Shown here one piece after another: positions 16,149 to 24,560 of a DNA stretch of 64,000 bases. Under the pieces are notes generated by a model. It was not told where the DNA came from, ran no database searches, and was given only the letters and a program-made list of their open reading frames with translations. The DNA is from Bacteroidales bacterium (GTDB lineage: Bacteria; Bacteroidota; Bacteroidia; Bacteroidales; JAGOPY01), in assembly GCA_017991835.1 (NCBI GenBank), contig JAGOPY010000003.1, positions 186,001-250,000 of the forward strand, written 5' to 3'. The stretch's first letter is position 1, and every line of letters begins with the position of its first letter. A program made the translations under genes and the position numbers.

Positions 16149-18461
16149 TTAAAATGCCCATGTAATGCCGAGGCTGGGCATGACCGGCAACTGGTATACG
16201 ATCTCGCCGGTGAGGCGGTCGCGGTAAAAGACATTTTTCCGGTTGTATACATTGACTACGCTGACATCGACATCGATCTTGGAATGCTCGCTCAGGAAAA
16301 ACCTTTTTTTCAGGTTCAGGTCCAGACGATGATACGAAGGCAGCCTGCCTTTGTTCAGGTCTCCGTAAATAATGGCCAGTTCACCGTTATCGGTAATATA
16401 GTCGGAATATATCCCATCCTCGAATTTAATCTTCTCAAAATAGCCCTGGGTCTGGGTAAACGGGAAACCTGAACCGTAATTCCACCGTGCACTGAACTCC
16501 CATCCGTATTGTTTTCCGAAACGGTATGTCGTTACCAGGTTTACATTATGACGCCGGTCAAAATGAGGATAATATTGCTGCATCACCGTATCGATCTCTT
16601 CATAGTAACGATTGACAAATGCGTAAGAATAAACTACCCAGAAATAGAGACTGCGGTGGTCATATTTGAGCGTCATATCTAATCCGTATGCGTCGCCCTT
16701 CTCCAGGATAAAGTCCTCTTTTAATAATGCCGGTTTTTCAGGATTCTTGTCTTCATCATAGATCTTATTCCGGTTCAGGTTTGTCAGCTGGTTGAAGATC
16801 TTGTAATACCCTTCTATATTCATCGTCACTTGTGAGGCAATGTCAAACTCCCCACCAAGGATGAGATGGGTGGCTTTTTGCAGGGCATGGGTCACCGGTT
16901 TTCCGTCGAAATAATCGGGAAGGTTATCGGGACCGGAAAGGATGGCATAGAAAAGGTTGACGACATCCCTGTCAGACCGCGCACTGATCAGGTTTTGGGA
17001 ATACAGGCCCCCGGCGAACTTGAGCCTGAAATGTTTGGTCACATTATATTTCAGTGCAAGGCGAGGCTCCGGCGAAACAGTCGACAAAGAGGCATACCAT
17101 TGAAGCCGGAAGCTGGGTTCTATGAGGAATTTCCCGGCCGTCAGCTTGTACTTGGCAAACAATCCTATTTCAGTGGTGTTCTCCTGTTGTTCAATTACCA
17201 TCCCCGATCCGTTCACAAAGTAATAATCTGTGGTGGAACCGACCTGTTCCAGGCCGAACTTGAGTTCATCCTTTCCAAGGAAATAGGTAAAATCGAGGCC
17301 GACATCAAACCCGGATATCCTGCTGGTCCGCTCCGGGCTGGTCTCTTCAATCAGGCCGATGGTGTAATTGGAATAGGCTACATGCCCCTCCATGATAAAA
17401 TCAGACTTGCCCGGGATCACCAGGAAATTGGTGCCGATTCCTGTGCTGTGCCAGTTGAAATCAGAAAGGGTCTTGTATTCATTCACCTGGTCACGGTAAT
17501 GAAACCCGTAAAAATTGATTTTGCTGCCGTTGCTCGCCTGGATCGAAACTTTACCGTAAAGATCCAGGAAGTTGAAAGGCAATCCGGCCGTATCGATATA
17601 CTTGTATAATAATTCGGAGCTTTGCTCCAGGTAAGAACCTTTGGCCGATAAAATAAAACCTGCGCTCCCGCTCCTGTTCTCTTTGATTTTAACAAACGGC
17701 CCCTCCAGAAGGAGGTTCGCGCCGAAAGAACTTAAACCCACCTTTCCGGCAAAGCGCGTGCGGTTTCCATCCCTCGTCGTAATGTCCATGACCGAAGAGA
17801 TCCGTCCGCCGTATTCTGCGCCGAAACCTCCAGTGTAAATGTCGGCACTGCGGATGATATCGGTCTCAAAAACACTGAACAGGCCAATAGAGTGAAATGC
17901 TTTGTAAATAGTGACCCCGTCGAGCAATACTTTGTTCTGGATCGGGGAACCGCCCCGGATATACAATTCACCGCCCTGGTCACCCGTAAAAACAACCCCC
18001 GGCATCACCTGCAGGTACTGGGCCAGGTCAGGCTGCCCGCCAATGGATGGAATCAACCCGATGTCCTTTGGTGTAATTTTAACCACCGAAGTTTTTGTCT
18101 CAGTCCGGGCTTCCTGGTATTCGGCTGAAATATTGATGGTTTCAAGGTTAATGGCTGCAGGGTTCAAATAGAGCTGCTTTGTAATGACCCCGCCCGATTG
18201 AAGGCTGATCGGCATCGTCAGGGTATCATAGCCCAGGTAGGTGACAATCAGGGTGTAATCTCCTGCAGGCACTTTGGTAATGATAAAATAACCGTTCTCA
18301 TCTGTCGCAGATCCATGAGTGGTTTTTAAAAGGTAAACATTGGTGAAGATGACCGGCTCACCGTTTGATTTGTCAAAAACAAACCCTTTGATGGTTCCGG
18401 TCTGACTGAATGCTACTGTAAAACCGCCAATGGCCAGTAAGAGAAGAAGAAACCTTTTCAT
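16149..18461 (-). CDS. TonB-dependent receptor with carboxypeptidase-like N-terminal domain
   Basis: A 770-aa outer-membrane receptor. After the signal peptide (MKRFLLLLLAIGGFTVAFS) comes a carboxypeptidase-D regulatory-like domain (IKGFVFDKSNGEPV...GYFIITKVPAGDYTL), then the plug (PGVVFTGDQGGELYIRGGSPIQNKVLLDGV) and a long beta-barrel ending in LGITWAF with a terminal Phe. No SusD partner is adjacent, so it is not a SusCD pair. The peptidase lipoprotein gene follows 29 bp downstream, so the ligand may be a peptide or peptide-bound compound; this is inference. A TAAATTTG -7 element lies upstream. Confidence 0.9.
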   Translation of the reverse strand: MKRFLLLLLAIGGFTVAFSQTGTIKGFVFDKSNGEPVIFTNVYLLKTTHGSATDENGYFIITKVPAGDYTLIVTYLGYDTLTMPISLQSGGVITKQLYLNPAAINLETINISAEYQEARTETKTSVVKITPKDIGLIPSIGGQPDLAQYLQVMPGVVFTGDQGGELYIRGGSPIQNKVLLDGVTIYKAFHSIGLFSVFETDIIRSADIYTGGFGAEYGGRISSVMDITTRDGNRTRFAGKVGLSSFGANLLLEGPFVKIKENRSGSAGFILSAKGSYLEQSSELLYKYIDTAGLPFNFLDLYGKVSIQASNGSKINFYGFHYRDQVNEYKTLSDFNWHSTGIGTNFLVIPGKSDFIMEGHVAYSNYTIGLIEETSPERTSRISGFDVGLDFTYFLGKDELKFGLEQVGSTTDYYFVNGSGMVIEQQENTTEIGLFAKYKLTAGKFLIEPSFRLQWYASLSTVSPEPRLALKYNVTKHFRLKFAGGLYSQNLISARSDRDVVNLFYAILSGPDNLPDYFDGKPVTHALQKATHLILGGEFDIASQVTMNIEGYYKIFNQLTNLNRNKIYDEDKNPEKPALLKEDFILEKGDAYGLDMTLKYDHRSLYFWVVYSYAFVNRYYEEIDTVMQQYYPHFDRRHNVNLVTTYRFGKQYGWEFSARWNYGSGFPFTQTQGYFEKIKFEDGIYSDYITDNGELAIIYGDLNKGRLPSYHRLDLNLKKRFFLSEHSKIDVDVSVVNVYNRKNVFYRDRLTGEIVYQLPVMPSLGITWAF

Positions 18462-18492
18462 CAGACTCTGGGTTGAAAATTTGCAAAAACGG

Positions 18493-18500
18493 CAAATTTA
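18493..18500 (-). promoter_or_regulatory. Candidate -7 element for the TonB receptor gene
   Basis: On the minus strand this reads TAAATTTG (TAnnTTTG), 31 bases before the start codon. A -33 TTTG at proper distance is not obvious. Confidence 0.4.
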
Positions 18501-18550
18501 CCATTATTCCCAAATGCCGGGCTGAAAAATCAGTGAACGGTAGAATTTAA

Positions 18551-18586
18551 CAAGCCTGTCTCAGTATCGTTGAATAAACAGGCTTG
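18551..18586 (-). terminator. Hairpin spanning the stop codon of the toast-rack protein gene
   Basis: Perfect 9-base arms (CAAGCCTGT / ACAGGCTTG) enclose an 18-base loop that contains the TGA stop of the gene on the minus strand. It is followed only by TTAAATTCT, a weak T-run. It may be an intrinsic terminator or a stability element. Confidence 0.5.
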
Positions 18587-19481
18587 AAACGGCTGCCTCG
18601 ATTTTAATCGTGATAAATTTGCTTTTGTCCTGATAATCGGGTGTCTCGTAGTTGCCGCCCCCGGTATGGTTGAAACCATTGAGGTCTTTTGAAGATAGAA
18701 CCGTATTGGCCACTATCTTACAGCCAAACTCTTCCGGAACTTTAATATTGATCGAAGAGGCACCCGAATTTATCTTGACGTTCACATGATCGTAAAGCGA
18801 ACCCATCTTCACATTGATCGACGACGCCCCGCCGTCAATATCGATATTTTCTACCTTGAACGACGAAAGGTCCATATCGATATTGGCTGCCCCCACATCG
18901 ACTTTCAGGTCCCAAACAGGCAACGGGTTGAGCTTAACTGCGACCTTGTTTCTAAAATCCCCCCTGATCCGGCCTTCATCCAGCTCAATGTTGATCTCCC
19001 GACGGCTGCCAAGGTCTTTAATGGAATAAACATATTTACCCAGGTTTCCTTCCCGCTCGAATTCAAACAACTCGGCAGTAGTATCCTCAATACGGAAATT
19101 TCCGGCGGCCGCATCGAAATCCAATTTTGCCGAGGTTATGATCGTATCATACGCTTCAAAGATCCGCTGATCAATGTCCTTTAACTTGTCAGGCGGGCTG
19201 GGAGGGGTTATATCCCGGTCAAACCGGAACGACCAGTCGTTATCCCGGTTACCCGGAACATAGATCAGGAACAATGCCCCTATGATCATGACGATCACGG
19301 TGAGTATAATTTTATAAAGATCTTTGATCGGAAGTATGGTTACGCCAATAAGCACAAGAACAATGGGCCAGAGGCGCCAGATGCTGTGCCAGCTAAAATA
19401 AATCACATCGAGATTCTTCAGTATAAACATGACCCCTATCAGAACCAGGACCAGTCCCCAGATAATATTCTTTGCTTTCAT
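18561..19481 (-). CDS. Membrane protein with LiaF-like / DUF5668 helices and toast-rack domain
   Basis: A 306-aa protein. The first 90 residues form three to four short hydrophobic helices (IIWGLVLVLIGVMFILKNL, WPIVLVLIGVTIL, LTVIVMIIGALFLIYV), as in DUF5668/LiaI-LiaF proteins. The remainder is a repetitive beta-strand region (VDVGAANIDMDLSSFKVENIDIDGGASSINVKMG), the toast-rack/DUF4097-type solenoid. These proteins accompany PspC in envelope-stress systems. It starts 3 bp after the PspC-domain gene and is coexpressed with it. The exact role is unknown. Confidence 0.82.
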   Translation of the reverse strand: MKAKNIIWGLVLVLIGVMFILKNLDVIYFSWHSIWRLWPIVLVLIGVTILPIKDLYKIILTVIVMIIGALFLIYVPGNRDNDWSFRFDRDITPPSPPDKLKDIDQRIFEAYDTIITSAKLDFDAAAGNFRIEDTTAELFEFEREGNLGKYVYSIKDLGSRREINIELDEGRIRGDFRNKVAVKLNPLPVWDLKVDVGAANIDMDLSSFKVENIDIDGGASSINVKMGSLYDHVNVKINSGASSINIKVPEEFGCKIVANTVLSSKDLNGFNHTGGGNYETPDYQDKSKFITIKIEAAVSSLFIQRY

Positions 19482-19484
19482 GGA

Positions 19485-19952
19485 TCAGGATTTTTTTCTT
19501 CCGGCAAAACTACTGACAATAAGTGTGATACCGGCCACTACGATGATGATGGGCCAGAAATCACGAAAATGAAGGTGAATTGTAGGTAAAAACCTGTCGA
19601 GAAGGAACAGGGCACCGAGGCAGATCAGCACCAGGCCGACGATAAGGCCGCCGTTGTTCCGGCGCGCAGGATAAACCACCGGCGAAGGTGCAGCAGTTTC
19701 ACCTCCTTCAGCAGGCTGGCCACCGGGTGAGGTTTCCGGATTAAATGCGGATTGATAATACTCGAAAGGTTCTTCGGGAATCGCGATCCAGAGGATCAGG
19801 TAGAGCAGCAGCCCGCCCCCTCCGACAATTACCAGGACGGCAAAAATGAGCCTGATAATGGCAGGATCTGCATTCAGCGATTGGGCAATGCCGCCGGCTA
19901 CACCACCCAGAATACGGTCACGGCGGCTGCGGTACAATCCTTTTCTTTGCAT
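19485..19952 (-). CDS. PspC-domain envelope stress protein
   Basis: A 155-aa protein. The N-terminal PspC domain has the signature RDRILGGVAGGIAQSLNADPAIIRLIFAVL and a hydrophobic segment ending in LILWIAIPEE. A Pro/Gly/Ala-rich linker follows, then two more hydrophobic segments (GLIVGLVLICLGALFLLDRF and WPIIIVVAGITLIVSS), again DUF5668-like. It is the first gene of a two-gene unit with the toast-rack protein. PspC proteins sense membrane damage in Proteobacteria; here the role is inferred from family. Confidence 0.88.
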   Translation of the reverse strand: MQRKGLYRSRRDRILGGVAGGIAQSLNADPAIIRLIFAVLVIVGGGGLLLYLILWIAIPEEPFEYYQSAFNPETSPGGQPAEGGETAAPSPVVYPARRNNGGLIVGLVLICLGALFLLDRFLPTIHLHFRDFWPIIIVVAGITLIVSSFAGRKKS

Positions 19953-20021
19953 GTGATTTAAATTTGTTATAAATGTATAAACCTAAGACGAGGTTTTCAA
20001 TTTCATGTTACAAATATAACA

Positions 20022-20058
20022 AAATAAAAAGGGTGTCTCAAAAGTCAGAGCACCCTCT
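20022..20058 (-). terminator. Terminator after the zinc-ribbon coiled-coil gene
   Basis: Arms AGGGTG (20030-20035) and CACCCT (20051-20056) are extended by a TCT/AGA stem with one bulged base. On the minus strand the hairpin runs into TTTTTATTTT. It ends the nif3 - zinc-ribbon transcript. Confidence 0.8.
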
Positions 20059-20081
20059 TTATAAACAGAATTTCAATAAGC

Positions 20082-20888
20082 TCAGTTCTTTTTTACCATG
20101 CCGGTAATATCCGAATCGACCAGGATCCGGCCGCAATATTCGCATACAATGATTTTCTTGTGCATCCGGATATCCAGCTGATGCTGGGGAGGAATCTTGT
20201 TGAAACACCCACCGCAGGCATCCCGCTCGATCTGGACCACGGCAAGCCCGTTGCGGGCATTCTTCCGGATCCGCTGGTAAGCCATCAGTAACCTCTCGTC
20301 AATCCTTCCCTGCAATTCTTCCGATCTCTGTGCCAGTGTCTTTTCTTCATTCTCCGTCTCCTCCACAATGTCGTTCAGCTCGCTCTTTTTTATCTCCAGA
20401 TCAGAACGCCTCTCGTTCAATACACCTTCTGCTTCGCTGATCTGTGCGTTTTTTCCGTTCAGGGCTTCATTGTATTCTTTGATCCTCTTCTCAGCCAGTT
20501 GCATCTCAAGCGTTTGAAACTCAATTTCTTTTGTGATCGAATCGTATTCCCTGTTGTTCCTTACATTCATCTTTTGCTCTTCATATTTGCGGATCAGCGA
20601 TTCACTGTCTTTGATGGCCTGCTTTTTCTCGGCAATCAACTTATCAAACGATTTTATCTCGTCATGATAATTTTCGATCCGGGTCTGTAAACCGATGATT
20701 TCATCCTCCAGGTCCTGCACTTCCAAAGGCAGTTCCCCACGGATCATCCGAATTTTATCGATCTGCGAATCATGCTGCTGAAGCTGGTATAACGCTAATA
20801 GCGTATCTTCGATTTTTCTTTTGATCCCTTCATCTGAAAGCTGTTCGGCCTGTTCAGGACCTTTCTTAATCGCACTTTCCTTTGTCAT
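20082..20888 (-). CDS. Coiled-coil protein with C4 zinc ribbon (DUF164/CdsZ type)
   Basis: A 268-aa protein. Residues about 25-190 are a long charged coiled coil, and the C-terminus has two CXXC-type pairs (CGGC ... CEYCG) forming a C4 zinc ribbon, preceded by YQRIRKNARNGLAVVQIERDACGGCF. Relatives bind nucleic acid or have been linked to translation, but no single function is settled. It lies 11 bp downstream of the Nif3-family gene. This pairing is common in Bacteroidota and suggests a shared process. Confidence 0.88.
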   Translation of the reverse strand: MTKESAIKKGPEQAEQLSDEGIKRKIEDTLLALYQLQQHDSQIDKIRMIRGELPLEVQDLEDEIIGLQTRIENYHDEIKSFDKLIAEKKQAIKDSESLIRKYEEQKMNVRNNREYDSITKEIEFQTLEMQLAEKRIKEYNEALNGKNAQISEAEGVLNERRSDLEIKKSELNDIVEETENEEKTLAQRSEELQGRIDERLLMAYQRIRKNARNGLAVVQIERDACGGCFNKIPPQHQLDIRMHKKIIVCEYCGRILVDSDITGMVKKN

Positions 20889-20899
20889 AAATTATTGAT

Positions 20900-21994
20900 T
20901 TAAAAATAATTAACCGGATTAGCCAGGGTTTCTGAAATTCGGATTGCAAAGGTAGGAAATTTTTTCTTCAAATAAGCAGCGATTAACCCGCAAGTAAATT
21001 GTTCAGTTTCAAAATGTCCTGCATCAGCAATGACGATTTTCCCGTCGGCTTCAAAAAACTGGTGGTATTTTATGTCGGCCGTTAGAAAAATATCGGCCTG
21101 CATCCGGATGGCATCCTGGATCAGAAAACTCCCGGAGCCGCCACAAATAGCCACACGCCTCAAAGGCTTTCCCAATAAAGGAGAATGACGTATCACCGGA
21201 ATCTTCAGGATATCTTTCACCTGTGCCAGAAAAACCTTTTCATCCGTAAGTTCAGGCAAATGGCCGATCATCCCTGCACCTGCCCGGTCATACTCGTTTT
21301 CCAGGCTATAAATGTCGTAGGCTACTTCTTCATAGGGATGGGCGCATAAAAGCGCTTCAACAACCGATTCTTTCCGGTAGGCAGGGAAGATGGTCTCTAT
21401 CCTTACCTCTTCCTCGAAATGGAGATGCCCTTTCTCGCCGACAAATGGGTTTGTCGCTTCCCCTCCGCGGAAGGTCCCCTGGCCTGTGAGATTGAAACTG
21501 CACTGATCGTACCCGCCAATATGACCCGCCCCGGCGTCAAACAAAGCCTGCCTCACCCTTCCTGCATGCGCTGCAGGGCAATAGGTTGCCAGCTTTTTCA
21601 GCATCCCTGATGGTTTACGCAACACTGAAAGCCCCGATAGACCGAGCTTCTCGCCCAGAATCCGGTTCACTCCGTTCCAGGCATTGTCGAGGTTGGTATG
21701 AACCGAGCAGATGGCCAGATCCTCTTTGAGTGCTTTTTTAATGATCCTTTCCGTCGCCGTCTTATCAGCAATTCTTTTTATTCCTTTGAATATTAAAGGA
21801 TGATGACTGATGATCAAATTTGAGCCATGCCTGGCGGCCTCTTCCACAACTTGTTCATTTATATCAAGACAAATAATACAACCGGTCACTTCCTGGCCAG
21901 AAGATCCTATCTGTAAACCCGAATTATCATAATCTTCCTGCAATGAAAACGGCGCCATCTCCTCAATAGCTGCAAGCAATTCTTTTAAAACCAT
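20900..21994 (-). CDS. Nif3-like dinuclear metal centre protein
   Basis: A 364-aa member of the Nif3/YqfO family (annotated in places as GTP cyclohydrolase 1 type 2 homologue). Metal-binding residues appear in ISHHPLIFKG and in AGHFETEQF near the C-terminus. The length, about 100 residues more than E. coli YbgI, fits the form with an inserted PII-like domain (about residues 125-225, ATYCPAAHAGRVRQALFDAGAGHIG...). The biochemical role is unresolved. It is the first gene of a unit with the zinc-ribbon coiled-coil protein and is divergent from lpxK. Confidence 0.9.
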   Translation of the reverse strand: MVLKELLAAIEEMAPFSLQEDYDNSGLQIGSSGQEVTGCIICLDINEQVVEEAARHGSNLIISHHPLIFKGIKRIADKTATERIIKKALKEDLAICSVHTNLDNAWNGVNRILGEKLGLSGLSVLRKPSGMLKKLATYCPAAHAGRVRQALFDAGAGHIGGYDQCSFNLTGQGTFRGGEATNPFVGEKGHLHFEEEVRIETIFPAYRKESVVEALLCAHPYEEVAYDIYSLENEYDRAGAGMIGHLPELTDEKVFLAQVKDILKIPVIRHSPLLGKPLRRVAICGGSGSFLIQDAIRMQADIFLTADIKYHQFFEADGKIVIADAGHFETEQFTCGLIAAYLKKKFPTFAIRISETLANPVNYF

Positions 21995-22118
21995 ATCAAT
22001 TTATTTTTTTTTATAGAAAAAGTGACTTTTTTAAATTCCATCCGTATAAATATAAAACTTTAATGTTTTCTTAATCTGCAATATAACTTCTGAAACAGAT
22101 TGTTGGTATATTTAACAG

Positions 22119-23186
22119 ATGATTATCGTAAAAATACTACTATTTCCATTCGCCTGCCTCTTTGGGGCTGTTATTGGTCTGAGAAACAAATTGTTTGACT
22201 GGAAAATCATTCCGGCCAGGAGTTTCCATTTTCCCGTCATCGCAGTCGGAAACCTGAGCGCAGGAGGAACGGGAAAAACCCCTCATATCGAACACCTCAT
22301 CCGGTTGCTGAAAAACCATTACAAGGTTGCCGTCCTGAGCCGGGGATACCGCAGAAAAACCAAAGGATTTATCCTCTGCCGGCCGGAACATTCACAGCTT
22401 GAGATCGGCGATGAACCGGCTCAATATTTGAATAAATTTCCGGATATTACCCTCGCCGTCGATGAAGACCGGGTCAGGGGCATCAAACGGATCATGGATG
22501 AAAGACCTGAAACAGAAGTCATTCTCCTGGATGACGCATTCCAGCACCGCTATGTCAAACCCGGAAGATCCATCCTCCTGACCGATTACCATCACCTGTA
22601 CACAGAAGATTATCTGCTTCCAGTCGGGCTGCTCAGGGAAAAATCCAAAGGCGCCAAAAGGGCCGACTTCATTATAGTTACCAAAACCCCCAAGGTGCTC
22701 TCCCCGATCACCCGGCGCAATCTTGTGAAAGAGATTGCCCCCCGTCCCCATCAGAAACTCTTTTATTCTTATGTTTCATACGACAGGCCGATACCGTTGA
22801 AAAGATGCCAGAACCAGAAACCGGCCGCCGAAAAATACAGCTACATCATCATGGTGGCCGGAGTGGCTAATTCTTATCCTTTGCAGGAATACCTGAAGAC
22901 GATTTGTAACGAATTGATAATATTTGACTTTCATGATCATCACCAATATTCCCGGAGTGATTTTGAAAAAATATTGAATGAATACCACAGCATAATCTCA
23001 AAAGATAAAGTTATCTTCACCACCGAAAAAGACGCGACACGCCTGGATACTGATGAATTCTCCGCATATCTCGATGTGTTGCCGGTTTATTACATCCCCA
23101 TCAGGATCAATTTCCATGATTGTGATGAAATAAAATTTGATAAACTTATTCTGGATTATGTTCGAAAAAGTATCGGAAGCCGTTGA
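22119..23186 (+). CDS. lpxK: Tetraacyldisaccharide 4'-kinase LpxK
   Basis: A 355-aa inner-membrane-associated kinase that phosphorylates the 4' position of the lipid A disaccharide. A hydrophobic N-terminal segment precedes the Walker A site SAGGTGKTPH, and LLDDAFQHRYV and DFHDHHQYSRSDF are also typical. The ATP site uses a P-loop, as in all LpxK. Its last 29 bases overlap the purine nucleoside phosphorylase start, so the genes are cotranscribed. It shows that the organism makes lipid A. Confidence 0.95.
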   Translation: MIIVKILLFPFACLFGAVIGLRNKLFDWKIIPARSFHFPVIAVGNLSAGGTGKTPHIEHLIRLLKNHYKVAVLSRGYRRKTKGFILCRPEHSQLEIGDEPAQYLNKFPDITLAVDEDRVRGIKRIMDERPETEVILLDDAFQHRYVKPGRSILLTDYHHLYTEDYLLPVGLLREKSKGAKRADFIIVTKTPKVLSPITRRNLVKEIAPRPHQKLFYSYVSYDRPIPLKRCQNQKPAAEKYSYIIMVAGVANSYPLQEYLKTICNELIIFDFHDHHQYSRSDFEKILNEYHSIISKDKVIFTTEKDATRLDTDEFSAYLDVLPVYYIPIRINFHDCDEIKFDKLILDYVRKSIGSR

Positions 23187-23985
23187 TTATATCAGAACCA
23201 GGACCGGGATCATTCCGGAAACCGGTATCGTTCTCGGTACCGGACTCGGAAACCTGGCCAATGAAATTGAGTCACCTGTTTTTATTCCTTACGACGAAAT
23301 CCCCCACTTTCCCTCTTCCACCGTCGAAGGCCATGCCGGCCGGCTCATCATCGGCGGGCTGAACGGATGCCGCGTTGTGGCAATGCAGGGCAGGTTTCAC
23401 TTTTACGAAGGTTATGACCTTCAGGATGTCGTTTTTCCCATCCGGGTGATGAAGTTTCTCGGAATTAATTTACTGATCCTTTCCAATGCCAGCGGCGGAC
23501 TAAATCCCGGTTTTCAGGTCGGTGATATTATGATTGTGGAAGATCATATCAACCTGATGAACCTGATGAATGAGAACCCCCTCAAAGGAGTTCACGACGA
23601 GCGCTTCGGAGCGCGTTTCCCGGATATGAGCCGGCCATACGATGCCGGATTGATCAAAAAAGCCGAAATACTGGCCGAAAAGATGGGAATCCATTACCGG
23701 AAAGGGATTTATGCGGGAGTAACCGGTCCTACCTTTGAAACACCCGCAGAATACAGCTATATCAGGTACCTGGGAGCCGATGCCGTTGGCATGTCGACAG
23801 TCCCTGAAGCGATCGCCGCCGCCCAGTTGCAGCTGCCGGTCTTTGCCGTATCTGTTATTGCCGACCTGGGGGTCAAAGGAAAAATCGTCGAAATCTCCCA
23901 CAAGGAGGTCATAGATGCCGCCAGCCTGGCCGAACCTCTAATGACCCGGCTGATTAAAGCGTTGCTCGGTGAATTGTTCCCGTAA
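23158..23985 (+). CDS. punA: Purine nucleoside phosphorylase
   Basis: A 275-aa trimeric-type PNP that splits purine nucleosides with phosphate into base and ribose 1-phosphate. The motifs are GIVLGTGLGNLA (phosphate site), GRFHFYEGY, SNASGGLNPGFQVGDIM and VGMSTVPEAIAA (substrate/phosphate binding), all standard for the family. I start at the ATG at 23158 (MFEKVSEAVDYI), which gives normal length; an upstream in-frame TTG would only add seven residues inside lpxK. A hypothetical gene lies tail to tail 3 bp beyond. Confidence 0.93.
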   Translation: MFEKVSEAVDYIRTRTGIIPETGIVLGTGLGNLANEIESPVFIPYDEIPHFPSSTVEGHAGRLIIGGLNGCRVVAMQGRFHFYEGYDLQDVVFPIRVMKFLGINLLILSNASGGLNPGFQVGDIMIVEDHINLMNLMNENPLKGVHDERFGARFPDMSRPYDAGLIKKAEILAEKMGIHYRKGIYAGVTGPTFETPAEYSYIRYLGADAVGMSTVPEAIAAAQLQLPVFAVSVIADLGVKGKIVEISHKEVIDAASLAEPLMTRLIKALLGELFP

Positions 23986-23988
23986 TTC

Positions 23989-24474
23989 TTAAAATGAACT
24001 TTGATCCAGCACCTTGAGCTTCCAGCGGGTATGGCATTTCAATCGCCTGTCATGAAATGGCATCAGGGCAAAGGATCCACCGATCAGCGCAGCGGAAACC
24101 AGCGCAGTACCGGCATCGATCACCGGATACTCGCGGTTGATCAGGCGATTGAAACTGTCGAGACCAATATAACCGGCGCCGGCCAGCATGCTTAAGCTAC
24201 TCAGGGTCATCATCAGCCAGTTCGACCGGTAAATAGTCATCAGGCGGTCAATTCCGACTTCTCCTGTATACTCAAAGATGAGAGTAGAATCAGTCATCCC
24301 GGTGATTTGATCTGTGATCCTCCCTTGCGATGGGCCAAGGCTGAAACTCAATACGTCGCCGGGATAGTATTTGAAGTTTTTAAGCGTCTTATCATTCTCA
24401 ACCAGAAGAAATACCTGGCCGTGACATCTGACAAGAATCAGCAATAATATCCAGAGGATGACGCTTTTCTTCAA
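23989..24474 (-). CDS. Conserved-looking exported protein of unknown function
   Basis: A 161-aa protein I do not recognise. It has an N-terminal signal sequence (KSVILWILLLILVRCHGQ), where the Cys context is a poor lipobox, followed by a beta-rich part with a charged stretch (YYPGDVLSFSLGPSQGRITDQITGMTDSTLIFE) and two hydrophobic segments (LMMTLSSLSMLAGAGYIGL and DAGTALVSAALIGGSFALM) ending in a basic tail. It may be a membrane protein with a soluble N-terminal domain. It is convergent with pnp and divergent from the thioredoxin-fold lipoprotein. Confidence 0.65.
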   Translation of the reverse strand: MKKSVILWILLLILVRCHGQVFLLVENDKTLKNFKYYPGDVLSFSLGPSQGRITDQITGMTDSTLIFEYTGEVGIDRLMTIYRSNWLMMTLSSLSMLAGAGYIGLDSFNRLINREYPVIDAGTALVSAALIGGSFALMPFHDRRLKCHTRWKLKVLDQSSF

Positions 24475-24527
24475 ATTACCCGGTGAAATGACGATTTAAA
24501 CAATAAACTCAGGAACGACCTTTATCG

Positions 24528-24535
24528 TATTTTTG
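24528..24535 (+). promoter_or_regulatory. Candidate -7 element for the thioredoxin-fold lipoprotein gene
   Basis: TATTTTTG matches TAnnTTTG, 25 bases before the ATG. No strong -33 element is seen. Confidence 0.35.
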
Positions 24536-24560
24536 TCTAAAATAATAAAAATCGGGCCTC

